DNA of 64,000 nt from Bradyrhizobium sp. WD16 (GTDB lineage Bacteria > Pseudomonadota > Alphaproteobacteria > Rhizobiales > Xanthobacteraceae). The position numbers were made by a program, and so were the translations under genes. The notes below the pieces were generated by a model that saw nothing but the letters and a program-made list of their open reading frames with translations, was not told the DNA's origin and ran no database searches. Below are positions 52,831 through 62,108 of this stretch, one piece after another; the stretch's first letter is position 1, and each line of letters opens with the position of its first letter. The stretch is taken from the NCBI RefSeq assembly GCF_024181725.1, contig NZ_CP028908.1:3833501-3897500 (forward strand). Reading direction: 5' to 3'.

Positions 52831-53319
52831 ATGGCGGACGACGCGACGGAGCAGGGCGACGGCGAAGCAGGTGCCGGCGCACCAAAGAGCAGATTCAAAC
52901 TGATCGTGGCCGGGGTGCTGGTGTTCGTCGTCCTGGCGGGCGGCACCACCTCCTATTTTCTCTTCATGCGCCCGAAGGGTGAGGAGAAGCACGTCGAGGA
53001 AAAGGTCAAGCCGCCGGTCTTCGTCGACGTCCCGGAGGTGCTGGTCAACCTGTCCGGCCTGCCGGGCGAGCGCGTGCAGTATCTCAAGGTCAAGATCGCC
53101 CTCGAGGTGAAGGAAGAGAAGCAGATCGAGGCGATCAAGCCGTCGATGCCGCGGGTCGTCGACATCTTCCAGACCTACATGCGCGAACTGCGCGCCGGTG
53201 ACCTCAACGGCTCGGTCGGCCTGTTCCGCCTCAAGGAGGAGCTGACCCGCAGGGTCAATGCCGCCATTCAGCCGAATCAGGTCAGCGCCGTGCTGTTCAA
53301 GGAATTCATCGTCCAGTGA
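52831..53319 (+). CDS. fliL: Flagellar basal-body protein FliL
   Basis: A 162-residue single-pass protein. The membrane segment LIVAGVLVFVVLAGGTTSYF is near residues 30-50. The periplasmic part reads FVDVPEVLVNLSGLPGERVQ, YLKVKIALEVKEE and ends VSAVLFKEFIVQ. It supports the stator around the motor. ATG 52831 avoids a long unlike extension. Heads fliL-fliM-DUF6468-motE-like. Confidence 0.93.
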   Translation: MADDATEQGDGEAGAGAPKSRFKLIVAGVLVFVVLAGGTTSYFLFMRPKGEEKHVEEKVKPPVFVDVPEVLVNLSGLPGERVQYLKVKIALEVKEEKQIEAIKPSMPRVVDIFQTYMRELRAGDLNGSVGLFRLKEELTRRVNAAIQPNQVSAVLFKEFIVQ

Positions 53320-53334
53320 GCGGGATCTAGAGCG

Positions 53335-54528
53335 ATGGCGCCAGGTGACGTCGACCAGGATGCGCTAGCCGCGGAGTGGGGCGCCTCGCTCGATTCCGAG
53401 GATCCGGAGGCTGCCGCCAACGAAGCTGCCGCCAACGAACTGACCGAGGCCATGGCCGAGCAATGGGCCGCCATGGTCGAGGAGAGCAGCCGCGGGCTGC
53501 AGACCAATTCGGGCGAGCGGGTCCTCACCCAGGAGGAGATCGACAATCTCCTCGGCTTCAGCGTCAGCGAGGTCAATCTCGACGACAATTCCGGCATCCG
53601 CTCGATCATCGATTCGGCAATGGTCTCCTACGAGCGCCTGCCGATGCTCGAGATCATCTTCGACCGGCTGGTCCGGCTGATGACGACGTCGCTGCGCAAC
53701 TTCACCTCCGATAACGTGGAGGTCTCGCTCGATCGCATCACCTCGGTCCGGTTCGGCGACTACATGAATTCCATTCCGCTGCCGGCCGTCCTCGCGGTGT
53801 TCAAGGCGGAGGAGTGGGAGAATTTCGGCCTGGCTACCGTCGATTCCAGCCTGATCTATTCGATGATCGATGTGCTGCTCGGCGGCCGTCGCGGCACCAC
53901 CTCGCTGCGCATCGAGGGGCGGCCCTACACCACCATCGAGACCAATCTGGTCAAGCGGTTGATCGAGGTCGTTCTCGCCGACGCCGAACAGGCCTTCCGG
54001 CCGCTGTCGCCGGTGCGTTTCACCATCGATCGGCTGGAGACCAATCCGCGGTTCGCGGCGATCAGCCGGCCGGCCAATGCCGCCATTCTGGTGCGCCTGC
54101 GCATCGACATGGAGGATCGCGGCGGCAACGTCGAATTGCTGCTGCCTTATGCCACCATCGAGCCCATCCGCGACGTGCTGTTGCAGATGTTCATGGGCGA
54201 GAAGTTCGGTCGCGACCCGATCTGGGAGGGCCATCTCGCCACCGAAATCGGGCGGGCGCAGATCGCTGTCGATGCCGTGCTCTACGAATCCGATATCCCG
54301 CTGCGCAAGCTGATGGAGCTCCAGGTGGGAGACACCCTGCCGCTCGGGCTGCGGGCCGATGCCACGGTTTCGATTCGCTGCGGCGATGTCACCCTGACCG
54401 AAGGGCGGATGGGGCGGGTGGGGGATCGCGTCGCGATCCGCGTGGTCAAGCCCCTGCGCAAGCCGCACATGACGCTTGCGATGTTTGAGAAGGCTGACGA
54501 GCAGACAAAGATGATGGAGGCACAATGA
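53335..54528 (+). CDS. fliM: Flagellar motor switch protein FliM
   Basis: A 397-residue switch protein: LTQEEIDNLLGF at the start of the conserved part, SYERLPMLEIIFDRLVRLMT, the middle domain with GGxG-type LLGGRRGTTS, and the C-terminal SpoA domain (LMELQVGDTLPLGLRADATV). An acidic, Ala-rich extension of about 55 residues precedes the usual start; the CheY-binding N-terminal peptide is not obvious. It is 15 bp after fliL and overlaps the next gene by 4 bp. Confidence 0.95.
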   Translation: MAPGDVDQDALAAEWGASLDSEDPEAAANEAAANELTEAMAEQWAAMVEESSRGLQTNSGERVLTQEEIDNLLGFSVSEVNLDDNSGIRSIIDSAMVSYERLPMLEIIFDRLVRLMTTSLRNFTSDNVEVSLDRITSVRFGDYMNSIPLPAVLAVFKAEEWENFGLATVDSSLIYSMIDVLLGGRRGTTSLRIEGRPYTTIETNLVKRLIEVVLADAEQAFRPLSPVRFTIDRLETNPRFAAISRPANAAILVRLRIDMEDRGGNVELLLPYATIEPIRDVLLQMFMGEKFGRDPIWEGHLATEIGRAQIAVDAVLYESDIPLRKLMELQVGDTLPLGLRADATVSIRCGDVTLTEGRMGRVGDRVAIRVVKPLRKPHMTLAMFEKADEQTKMMEAQ

Positions 54529-54995
54529 ATCACTCGCTGGGCATGATCATCGAGACCCTGGTTGCGATGCTGCTGATCCTTACCATCGGCTATTGCATGC
54601 TGCTCAACAGCCGCCTCAAGCGGCTGAAGGCGGACGAGCAGTCGCTGAAGGCCACCATCGCCGAACTGATCACGGCGACCGAAATCGCGGAGCGGGCGAT
54701 CGGTGGTCTCAAGGTGACGGTGCGGGACTGCAACGAAAACCTCGGTAGCCGGCTGGATTCCTCTGCCGATATGATCGCTGCGCTCGACAAGCGCTTGATC
54801 GCGGGTGAAGAACTGCTGCGGCGGCTGTCGCGGATCGTCTCGGCCGGCAAGCCCGGCGGAGAAGCCGCCCAGGTGCCGCAGGCGGCCTCCGTGACGGCGC
54901 CGGCCGCACCCGCCGTTCCCGCCGCGCCGAAGTCCATTCTTGCCGCGGCTCAGGCCTTCTCCGAGCGTCGGCGCAGCACTGGTCTCGCCGCATGA
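54525..54995 (+). CDS. DUF6468-type membrane-anchored protein of the fliM operon
   Basis: A 156-residue protein with an N-terminal membrane anchor (LGMIIETLVAMLLILTIGYC), a coiled coil (RLKRLKADEQSLKATIAELI to LDKRLIAGEELLRRL) and a Pro/Ala-rich tail. Proteins of this kind sit after fliM in rhizobia and are thought to take part in motor assembly or chemotactic positioning. The exact role is not known. ATGA overlaps at both ends (with fliM and the next gene) show strict operon structure. Confidence 0.75.
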   Translation: MNHSLGMIIETLVAMLLILTIGYCMLLNSRLKRLKADEQSLKATIAELITATEIAERAIGGLKVTVRDCNENLGSRLDSSADMIAALDKRLIAGEELLRRLSRIVSAGKPGGEAAQVPQAASVTAPAAPAVPAAPKSILAAAQAFSERRRSTGLAA

Positions 54996-55780
54996 ACGGA
55001 TTTCGCAATTTCCGCATCCTTCCCCTGCTGCTGGTCGCGATCGTCTGCCTGGTCGGGCTGAAGGTGATGGGACTGGTGACGGAAGGCGGCTACATTTTCG
55101 TCGACCGTGCTCCCGCTCGCGAGAAGCCCCAGTCCTGGGCGCAGGACATGCTCAACTTCCCCGGCGGCAAGCGTGTGGCCGCAGGCGATCCCTCCGACAT
55201 CACCGGCTCGGTCGCGGCCAGGAAGGACGACAAGCCTGCGGAGGACAAACCGGCCGAAAAGATCGTCGACCAGACGATGCCGGCGGACCAGGCGAAGCCG
55301 GTGTCGCCTTCCGAACGCGCCATCCTCGAGCGGCTGCAGGAGCGTCGCCAGGAGCTGGATGCGAGATCGCGTGAGATCGACATCCGCGAGAACCTGCTGC
55401 GCGCCGCCGAGAAGCGGATCGAGGGCAAGGTCGAAGAGATGAAAGCGGTCGAGGCCCGGATTGGTGCTGCCACCGAGCAGAAGACCCAGCAGGATGCTGC
55501 CCGCTTCAAGGGCATTGTCACGATGTACGAGGCGATGAAGCCCAAGGACGCGGCCAAGATTTTCGATCGGCTCGAGATGGGGGTACTGATCGAGGTGGCG
55601 ATGCAGATCGCACCGCGCAAGCTGTCCGATATCGTCGGCCAGATGCAGCCCGACACGGCTGAGCGCTTGACGGTGGAAATGGCGCGACGGGCGTCCGGCG
55701 ACAAGGCATCGCTGGCGGCTGGGCTGCCGAAGATCGAGGGGCGCTCGACGTCGGGCAATCCGCCGCCCGCGGCCAATTGA
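54992..55780 (+). CDS. MotE-like flagellar motor chaperone
   Basis: A 262-residue exported protein. It has an N-terminal anchor or signal (ILPLLLVAIVCLVGLKVMG), a disordered Lys/Asp/Pro region, a long coiled coil (SERAILERLQERRQELDARS to EMKAVEARIG), and a MgtE-N-like end (YEAMKPKDAAKIFDRLEMGV, MQPDTAERLTVEMARR). In Sinorhizobium MotE guides folding of the periplasmic motor protein MotC. A large periplasmic TPR protein is encoded next, which would fit a chaperone-client pair. Confidence 0.8.
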   Translation: MNGFRNFRILPLLLVAIVCLVGLKVMGLVTEGGYIFVDRAPAREKPQSWAQDMLNFPGGKRVAAGDPSDITGSVAARKDDKPAEDKPAEKIVDQTMPADQAKPVSPSERAILERLQERRQELDARSREIDIRENLLRAAEKRIEGKVEEMKAVEARIGAATEQKTQQDAARFKGIVTMYEAMKPKDAAKIFDRLEMGVLIEVAMQIAPRKLSDIVGQMQPDTAERLTVEMARRASGDKASLAAGLPKIEGRSTSGNPPPAAN

Positions 55781-55860
55781 GGTCGATGGCCGCGCGCACG
55801 AACATGCTTAACAGGTCCTTCATCGCCGCCTCGTAGTGTACGGCCAATGAGGCGCTGCGA

Positions 55861-58800
55861 ATGAAGCGAACTTCGGATTGGGACACTGGAGCCGCGCAGG
55901 CAGGGACTGATCGGAACCAGGGTCATGACAGCGGGCCGACACAGGTGAGCACGGCGCGGATCATCGTCGCAGCCGTCCGGCGATCGTCGATCGCGGCGCT
56001 GGCCGCCTGCGGCCTGTTGCTGTCATTGATCTCGGGTGAGCCGGCGCACGCCCAGCAGGCGATCAGGGGCGAGGCGTCCTTTTCGGCCGGCGGCGGCTAC
56101 GCCCGGCTGGTGCTCAAGCTGGCAGAAGACGTCGATACCGATGTCAGCGTCGCAGGGTCCGTGCTAATCATCCGCTTTCGCAAGCCCGTGGACGTTCCGA
56201 TCGATCCGCTGGCGACGGCCGTGCCGGACTATGTCGGCTCCGCCCGTCGCGATCCCGATGGCATGGCGATCCGGCTGGCGCTGGCGCGCAAGGTCACCGT
56301 CAACGCCATGGATGCCGGCGAGCGGACCTTCATCGATCTGATGCCGGAAGGCTGGACCGGCCCACCGCCGAGTCTGCCGCAGGAGGTCGTCCGGGAGCTG
56401 GCCGAACGCGCGCGCGAAGCGGAGCGCCTGCTGCGGCAGCAGAAGGCGGCAACCGAAGTGAAGAAGCGGCCGCCGGTGCGAGTGCGGGCTTCGACCCAGC
56501 CGACCTTCGTCCGCTTCGTGTTCGACCTGCCGCCGGGCATCGGCGTGTCCTCCTCGCTCGAGGACAAGAAGTTGTCGCTGGTGTTCAATGCGCCGCTCAG
56601 CTTCGATCTCACGGACGCCAAGCTCGCCGCTCCGCCATCGATCATGGCGATCGAACAAAAGCTGGACCCCAATGGATCCCTGGTCAGCTTCGCCATCATC
56701 GGCGAAGTCGACGTGCATTCCTTCCGCGAAGACGCGAACTACGTCGTCGATATCGGTTTCGACAAGCCTGGCAAGCCGCCGCTCGCCGCGGTTCCCGACG
56801 CACAGCCCGAACAGAAGCCGGCGGCGAAGTCCGACAGCAAGTCCGACGCGGGAGCCGCGACCAAGGGGGCGGTCGCTCTTGCGTCGAAAGGAAAGGGTAG
56901 CGGCGAGGTGAATCCGGCTGCCGACCTCATGGCCGAGATCAAGACCGCTGCGGAGGCCGCGCCGAAGATCGCGCCGCCCGCGGTGGTGGCACCGGTGTCG
57001 GCCGAGCCCTCCAAAGTGCCGGTCACTGGTGGCGAGCAGGCGGCCATCGATGATCACAGGATCGATGCCGCGCGTGCGCAACCGGCCAGGGCCGCGGCCG
57101 TGGCCAAGCCCGATCCCGTCAGGGCCGGTTTCGTCCCGCCTGTAGCGATCGACGGGACAGGTCCCGAGCGAGCCGACGCGTCGCCGACCGCGGCGAAGAT
57201 CAAGGTGGTGGCCCAGCGCAGCAGCGACGGGCTTCGCCTTATCTTCCCGTTCCGGGATGAAGTCCCGGTGGCATTGTTCCGGCGCGGCGACGCGATGTGG
57301 CTGGTCCTCGACACGATGCGGCCGATCGACACCGAGGCGATCCGGAGGGACGGCGGCGCCGTGATCGGTGACGTGACGGTGATTCAGCTTGCCAACGGAC
57401 AGGCCATCCGGATCCGCCTCACGCGGCCGCAGCTCGCTGGAATTTCGGCTGACGCCGCCGATGTGACAGTCGTATTCGCCGACGTGCTCGACGCCCCGTC
57501 GCGGCCCCTGACGGCGATACGCAATATCGCCGATCCCGGCCGTGCCCATGTTTCGGTGTCGTTGCCGCATCCCGGCATCGTCCACCGCATTCTCGATCCC
57601 GATGCTGGCGACGCGCTGACCGTCGTCACCGCGCCGCTGCCGGCGCGCGGGTTCGTCAGGCGGCAGAACTTCGTCGAGTTCTCGCTGCTGGAGACGATCC
57701 ACGGCGTCGTCGTGCTGAGCGCCGCCGACGATCTCGCGGTCACCACCGCGCCCGACAAGGTGATGCTGACCCGGCCGGGCGGTCTCATTCTGTCCTCCGC
57801 GGAATTGGCGCCCAAACGCGATGCCAGCGGTCCCAAGCCGCTGCTCGACGCAGTCGAGTGGCGCGCGAACAGCGAGGCCGTCTTCGCCGGGCGGGTCGAT
57901 GAACTCATTGCCGCGGCTGCGCGAGGCACCGGCGAGGCGCGGGCCAGGGCCAATCTCGACCTCGCGCGTTTCTATCTGGCGCGCGGCTTCTATCCGGAGG
58001 CAAGGGCGGCCGCGGCCCTGGCGCTTGCCGGCGCCAATCCGGGCTTCGAGGATCCTGCGGCGCTGATCCTGCGCGCTGCGGCAGCCATTCTCAGCAATCG
58101 TCCTGAGGCAGGGCTGAAGGACCTCGCCAATCCGGTCATCGCCAGCAGCTTCGACCTCGAGGTCTGGAAAGGCCTCGCTTATGCCAGGCAGAAGAAATGG
58201 CCGGAAGCGCGGGAGAAATTCAAGAACGCTGAGTTCGCCATCGCGGCGCTGCCGGAGGAGCTGCAGCGCATCATCCTGTCCGATGCGATGCAAGCCTGTC
58301 TCGAGGTCCACGATTACGATGGAGCCTCGGCCCGCAGCAATGACCTCGGCGTCCTCGGCGTCACCGAGGCAATGAAACCCATGGTCAGCGTCATGCGCGC
58401 GCAGCTCGCCGAGGCGCTCGGCCGGGAAAAAGAGGCGCTGGCCGGATTCGATGAGGTTGCCGCCTCATCGAACCTGCAGGCGGCGACCAAGGCGCGGCTG
58501 CGCACCCTGTTGCTGCGTCAGAAGCGCCACGAAATCGACGAGGAGCAGGCGCTCAAGGGCCTTGAGACCCTTGCCGTCACTTGGCGCGGTGACGACGTCG
58601 AGCTGGAGATCCTGCAACAGCTTACGCGGATGTATGCGACGAAGAAAAGCTACAATGACGCTCTGGCCGCAGCGCGACTGGCAACGAGGCTGCAGCCGAA
58701 CTCGGAGATCGCCCGCGACATCCAGACGGAAACCTCGGCGCTGTTCGTGGAATTGTTCCTCGGTCCCAAGGCGGACGCGCTGCCGCCGATCGAGGCGCTC

Positions 58801-59616
58801 GGCATGTTCTACGACTACCGCGAGCTCACCCCGATCGGGCGGCGCGGCGACGAGATGATCCGTCGCCTCGCGGAGCGACTGGTCGGGGTCGACCTGCTCG
58901 ATCAGGCCGCGGACCTGCTACAGTACCAAGTGGACCACCGTCTCGAGGGCGCGGCAAGGGCCCAGGTGGCATCGCGGCTCGCGACCATCTATCTCATGAA
59001 CCGCAAGCCCGATCGGGCGATCGGAGTGCTGCGCGCGACCCGCATCGCCGATCTGTCGGGCGAACTGCGCCAGCAGCGCCTCCTGTTGGAGGCGAGGGCG
59101 CAGAGCGATCTCGGCCGCCATGATCTCGCGCTCGACATCATCTCCAATCTCACCGGACGCGAGGTGACGCGGCTGCGGTCCGACATCTTCTGGGCGGCGC
59201 GGCGCTGGCGCGAATCCGCCGAACAGATCGAACTGTATTACGGTGATCGCTGGAAGGAGTTTCAGCCGCTCAATCCGGCCGAAAAGGGCGACATTATCCG
59301 CGCCGCGATCGGCTATGCGCTGGCGGAAGATGCTCTCGGCCTCGGACGCTTCCGTGAGAAGTACGGGCCGAAAATGAGCGAGGGCACCGATCGTATCGCC
59401 TTCGACACCGCGAGCAAGCCGGCGGCGGCGACCAGCGCCGAATTCGCCCAGATCGCGCGCATGGCGGCATCGGTCGATACGCTGGAAGGCTTTCTGCGGG
59501 AGATGAAGGGGCGCTTCCCCGAGATGTCGCGGGCGGGCGGGGCGCCGGACGCTGCGGCAGATGCAGTCACGACCGGCGCCTTGCCGCGCATCCGCAGCGT
59601 CGCCGCCCGCCAGTGA
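55861..59616 (+). CDS. Large periplasmic TPR protein of the flagellar cluster
   Basis: A 1251-residue protein. A signal peptide (SSIAALAACGLLLSLISG, ending at AHAQ) is followed by two beta-rich AMIN-like regions (about residues 60-320 and 440-640), separated by a Lys/Ala/Pro-rich linker. A helical half with tetratricopeptide-like repeats (from about 670 to 1190; for example RARANLDLARFYLARGFYPE, YNDALAAARLATRLQPNSE) completes it. Alternative starts are ATG 55924 and GTG 55945. It is much longer than rhizobial MotC, but its place after a motE-like gene makes a motor-support role plausible. Confidence 0.8.
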   Translation: MKRTSDWDTGAAQAGTDRNQGHDSGPTQVSTARIIVAAVRRSSIAALAACGLLLSLISGEPAHAQQAIRGEASFSAGGGYARLVLKLAEDVDTDVSVAGSVLIIRFRKPVDVPIDPLATAVPDYVGSARRDPDGMAIRLALARKVTVNAMDAGERTFIDLMPEGWTGPPPSLPQEVVRELAERAREAERLLRQQKAATEVKKRPPVRVRASTQPTFVRFVFDLPPGIGVSSSLEDKKLSLVFNAPLSFDLTDAKLAAPPSIMAIEQKLDPNGSLVSFAIIGEVDVHSFREDANYVVDIGFDKPGKPPLAAVPDAQPEQKPAAKSDSKSDAGAATKGAVALASKGKGSGEVNPAADLMAEIKTAAEAAPKIAPPAVVAPVSAEPSKVPVTGGEQAAIDDHRIDAARAQPARAAAVAKPDPVRAGFVPPVAIDGTGPERADASPTAAKIKVVAQRSSDGLRLIFPFRDEVPVALFRRGDAMWLVLDTMRPIDTEAIRRDGGAVIGDVTVIQLANGQAIRIRLTRPQLAGISADAADVTVVFADVLDAPSRPLTAIRNIADPGRAHVSVSLPHPGIVHRILDPDAGDALTVVTAPLPARGFVRRQNFVEFSLLETIHGVVVLSAADDLAVTTAPDKVMLTRPGGLILSSAELAPKRDASGPKPLLDAVEWRANSEAVFAGRVDELIAAAARGTGEARARANLDLARFYLARGFYPEARAAAALALAGANPGFEDPAALILRAAAAILSNRPEAGLKDLANPVIASSFDLEVWKGLAYARQKKWPEAREKFKNAEFAIAALPEELQRIILSDAMQACLEVHDYDGASARSNDLGVLGVTEAMKPMVSVMRAQLAEALGREKEALAGFDEVAASSNLQAATKARLRTLLLRQKRHEIDEEQALKGLETLAVTWRGDDVELEILQQLTRMYATKKSYNDALAAARLATRLQPNSEIARDIQTETSALFVELFLGPKADALPPIEALGMFYDYRELTPIGRRGDEMIRRLAERLVGVDLLDQAADLLQYQVDHRLEGAARAQVASRLATIYLMNRKPDRAIGVLRATRIADLSGELRQQRLLLEARAQSDLGRHDLALDIISNLTGREVTRLRSDIFWAARRWRESAEQIELYYGDRWKEFQPLNPAEKGDIIRAAIGYALAEDALGLGRFREKYGPKMSEGTDRIAFDTASKPAAATSAEFAQIARMAASVDTLEGFLREMKGRFPEMSRAGGAPDAAADAVTTGALPRIRSVAARQ

Positions 59617-59740
59617 CGCGGCATCTGCGGGACACGAACTTCGGCAAGCGGGCGCTGCCGTGAAGAACGCTTGCCATAGGGCATCCTCCTCCTGACGATT
59701 CAGGATCGATGATGCACCATCAGAGTCCGGGACTACACAC

Positions 59741-59906
59741 CTAGTGTCCCGTCTCCGAATTACCGCTTCGTTTGCCTCACCCTCGCACGGTCATTCGGAG
59801 ACATCGGGACACTAGCAAAATCAAAAAGCTAGTGTGGTTTATGTCTCGCAATTGCCTACAGGGGCTTGCCGCAAAGGGCATAGGCAATTGCGAGACGCCA
59901 CACTAG
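59741..59906. repeat. Composite palindromic element II, second copy
   Basis: Hairpin C (59741-59815), linker CAAAATCAAAAAG, hairpin D (59829-59906). It is the same layout and linker as at 31340-31506 with a few base changes (for example GGTCATTCGG for GGTAATTCGG). Confidence 0.9.
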
Positions 59907-59927
59907 TGCGGTGGACCGGGGCACTAG
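59903..59927. repeat. Collapsed type A palindrome at the end of fliP
   Basis: CTAGTGCGGTGGA joined to CCGGGGCACTAG, as if a type A variant had lost its whole centre. Its final CTAG holds the fliP stop codon. Confidence 0.65.
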
Positions 59928-60676
59928 CTGCCGTAGCTCTGCACCAGCGACCCGGCGACCAGCGACCAGCCGTCCACCAGCACGAAGAAGATGAGCTTGA
60001 AGGGCAGCGACACCGTGACCGGTGGCAGCATCATCATGCCCATCGACATCAGGACCGATGCGACCACCATGTCGATGATCAGGAACGGGAGGAAAAGCAG
60101 GAAGCCGATCTCGAAGGCCCGCTTGAGCTCTGAAATCATGAACGCCGGCACCAGGATGCGCAGCGACATCAGCTCCGGAGTCGCCGCCGGCGGTTCTCCA
60201 GACAGGTCCATGAACAGCTTCAAGTCCTTCTCACGGACGTTCTTCTGCATGAAGCTGCGCAGCGGCATGACTGCGCGCTGCAGGGCCTCCTCGACCCCGA
60301 TCTGGTTTGCCACCAGCGGTCGGATGCCGTCGTCGTAGGATTTCTGCAGCGCCGGGCCCATCACGAAGGCGGTCAGGAAGAGCGCCAGGGCGAGGATGAC
60401 GGCATTGGGCGGGGCGGTCGCGGTGCCCAGGGCAGTGCGCAGCAGCGACAGTACGACCACGATGCGCGTAAACGACGTCATCATGATCAGGATCGACGGT
60501 GCGATCGACAGCACCGTGAGCAGCGCGATCAGCTGGATCGCGCGTTCGGTCACCCCGCCATTGCCCTGGCCGAGATTGATGCTGATGTCCTGTGCGGCAG
60601 CCGGGCCGGCGAAGGCCACGGCGGCGAGACAGGCGAAAAAAAAGAAAACTCTACGCGGTGAGGCGAGGCGCTTCAC
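59924..60676 (-). CDS. fliP: Flagellar export-gate protein FliP
   Basis: A 250-residue export-gate subunit. A signal-like N terminus (FFFFACLAAVAFAGPAAAQ) is followed by QLIALLTVLSIAPSILIMMT, SFTRIVVVLSLLRTALGTAT and the C-terminal FLLFLPFLIIDMVVASVLMS, MGMMMLPPVTVSLPFKLIFF. The start is GTG 60676, overlapping the fliO stop codon (GTGA). The stop codon TAG lies in the CTAG end of a palindromic repeat. Confidence 0.95.
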   Translation of the reverse strand: MKRLASPRRVFFFFACLAAVAFAGPAAAQDISINLGQGNGGVTERAIQLIALLTVLSIAPSILIMMTSFTRIVVVLSLLRTALGTATAPPNAVILALALFLTAFVMGPALQKSYDDGIRPLVANQIGVEEALQRAVMPLRSFMQKNVREKDLKLFMDLSGEPPAATPELMSLRILVPAFMISELKRAFEIGFLLFLPFLIIDMVVASVLMSMGMMMLPPVTVSLPFKLIFFVLVDGWSLVAGSLVQSYGS

Positions 60677-61728
60677 GTCGGGGTCTTCGGGCGGCCGAGC
60701 AGGCTCGCCATCTCGTCTTCGAGATTCTCGAAGGAGATCCGCGGTCCGGGGCCGGCCGGCTGTGGAGCAGGATGCTCTTCGGTGGCCTCCGGCGACGCGG
60801 ACCGGAGCGGGCGCACCGGGGCTTCGCGAACAGGGACTTCGCGAACCGGAACCTCCGGGGCAACCGGGGGCGCACGGTCGGCCGCAGGCGGCTCCGCCGG
60901 CCGACGCAGCGCCGCTTCGAGCCGCTGCGCCATTTCGGCAAGGTTCTGGTCGGCGCTCTGTACCGGTGCTGGTGCTGGTGCCGGGCGCTCGGCGCGCTGC
61001 GGGGCCGGTCTGGGCTCGATCGCTGGGGCCGGGCGGGGCGGTATCGGTTCGCGGTGCATCTCGCGCGGAATCATGGGCTCGCGCTCGCTGCGCGGCATGA
61101 TCGGTTCGCGCTCGCTGCGCAGCGCCGCCTCGCGTGGAAGCGCCGGCTCGGAGCGGGGCATCACCGGCTCGCTGCGGGGCGTGCCGCGCGGACGGGAGGG
61201 CGGCTCGCTGCGGACGAGGGGCTCCGGCGCAATGCCCGCTAGCGGATCGACGCGGCGCTCGGCGCCTGGCGCAGCGCGGCGCATCTCTTCGGCGAAGGAC
61301 GGGCGCGCGGCGCGCGGCGGCAAGTCCGGCAGCGTCGGCTCGGGGGCTTCGGGAAGTTCGACGGCCGGCTCAATCCAGTTGGCGTCGGGCAATGGCGCGA
61401 CCCGTGGCGGCAGTTCTGCGCCTACCGGACCGCGCGGCATGACCGCTTCCCGCTGCGGGCCGGCGGCACGCATGATATTCTGCTCGACGACGATATCGGT
61501 CGGACCGCCGATCATCAGCAGATGCTCAATGTTGTCCCTGCGGACCAGGACGAGGCGGCGGCGGCCATCGACTACGGCGGCGTCGATCACCGCGAGGCGC
61601 GGCATTCGCCCGCGATTGGCATTCGAACCAAGCCGGCTCGAAGCGAAGCGCCGGACCAGCCAGGCGGCAACGCCGATCAGGGCCAGCACGGCGACGAACA
61701 GGAAGAAGACTGTCAGTTGTGTAGGCAT
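60673..61728 (-). CDS. fliO: FliO-like flagellar export protein
   Basis: A 351-residue protein. One N-terminal membrane segment (LTVFFLFVAVLALIGVAAWL) is followed by the FliO domain (RMPRLAVIDAAVVDGRRRLV, LVRRDNIEHLLMIGGPTDIV). The rest, over 220 residues, is an Arg/Glu/Pro-rich disordered tail with repeats of the type SEPVMPRSEP and REVPVREAPVR. FliO helps FliP assemble. The tail is much longer than in typical FliO. Co-transcribed with fliP. Confidence 0.85.
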   Translation of the reverse strand: MPTQLTVFFLFVAVLALIGVAAWLVRRFASSRLGSNANRGRMPRLAVIDAAVVDGRRRLVLVRRDNIEHLLMIGGPTDIVVEQNIMRAAGPQREAVMPRGPVGAELPPRVAPLPDANWIEPAVELPEAPEPTLPDLPPRAARPSFAEEMRRAAPGAERRVDPLAGIAPEPLVRSEPPSRPRGTPRSEPVMPRSEPALPREAALRSEREPIMPRSEREPMIPREMHREPIPPRPAPAIEPRPAPQRAERPAPAPAPVQSADQNLAEMAQRLEAALRRPAEPPAADRAPPVAPEVPVREVPVREAPVRPLRSASPEATEEHPAPQPAGPGPRISFENLEDEMASLLGRPKTPT

Positions 61729-61895
61729 GCTTGGTCCCCACCAAATAGAAGCTTACCTTAGCTTGCGGATTCGTCGACTGCCGCGCGCCCGAAATGCGGC
61801 CCTCACGCTCCCAAGTTGAGGCCCTCTATTCTGATTACCCTCGATCGGCCCAATTCGCGAATCCGATGGCCAAATTGCCCGAAGATGACCGACTT

Positions 61896-61983
61896 CGGCA
61901 AACGCCTCCCGCAATCCGGCCCGGGCGGTATGGCCTCGAGAGGCGTCACCGCATTCGTTAACGTCCGAGGGCAGGATTTGCCG
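61896..61983. promoter_or_regulatory. ftr-like sites between fliO and flgB
   Basis: CGGCAAACGCCTCCC (plus, 61896-61910) and CGGCAAATCCTGCCC (minus, 61983-61969), with a TTAA at 61958-61961 between them. They lie 168-255 bp upstream of fliO on its side of the spacer. A decision between fliO and flgB control is not possible from position alone. Confidence 0.5.
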
Positions 61984-62108
61984 CCCCAGATCCTAATAGC
62001 CCGTTAAGTGGCACTGACAATAGGTGTTTGGCCGCTGAACGATTCTGAAGTTTCAATGACTTGGGCGGTTAACGACGCATTCGTGGCGAAAATGAGTCAT
62101 TTTCCGAT

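Noticed and set aside
59631-59662. Further ftr-like site CGGCAAGCGGGCGCTGCCG after the TPR gene
   Set aside because: The spacing between CGGCAA and GCCG is four bases too long and there is no promoter nearby.
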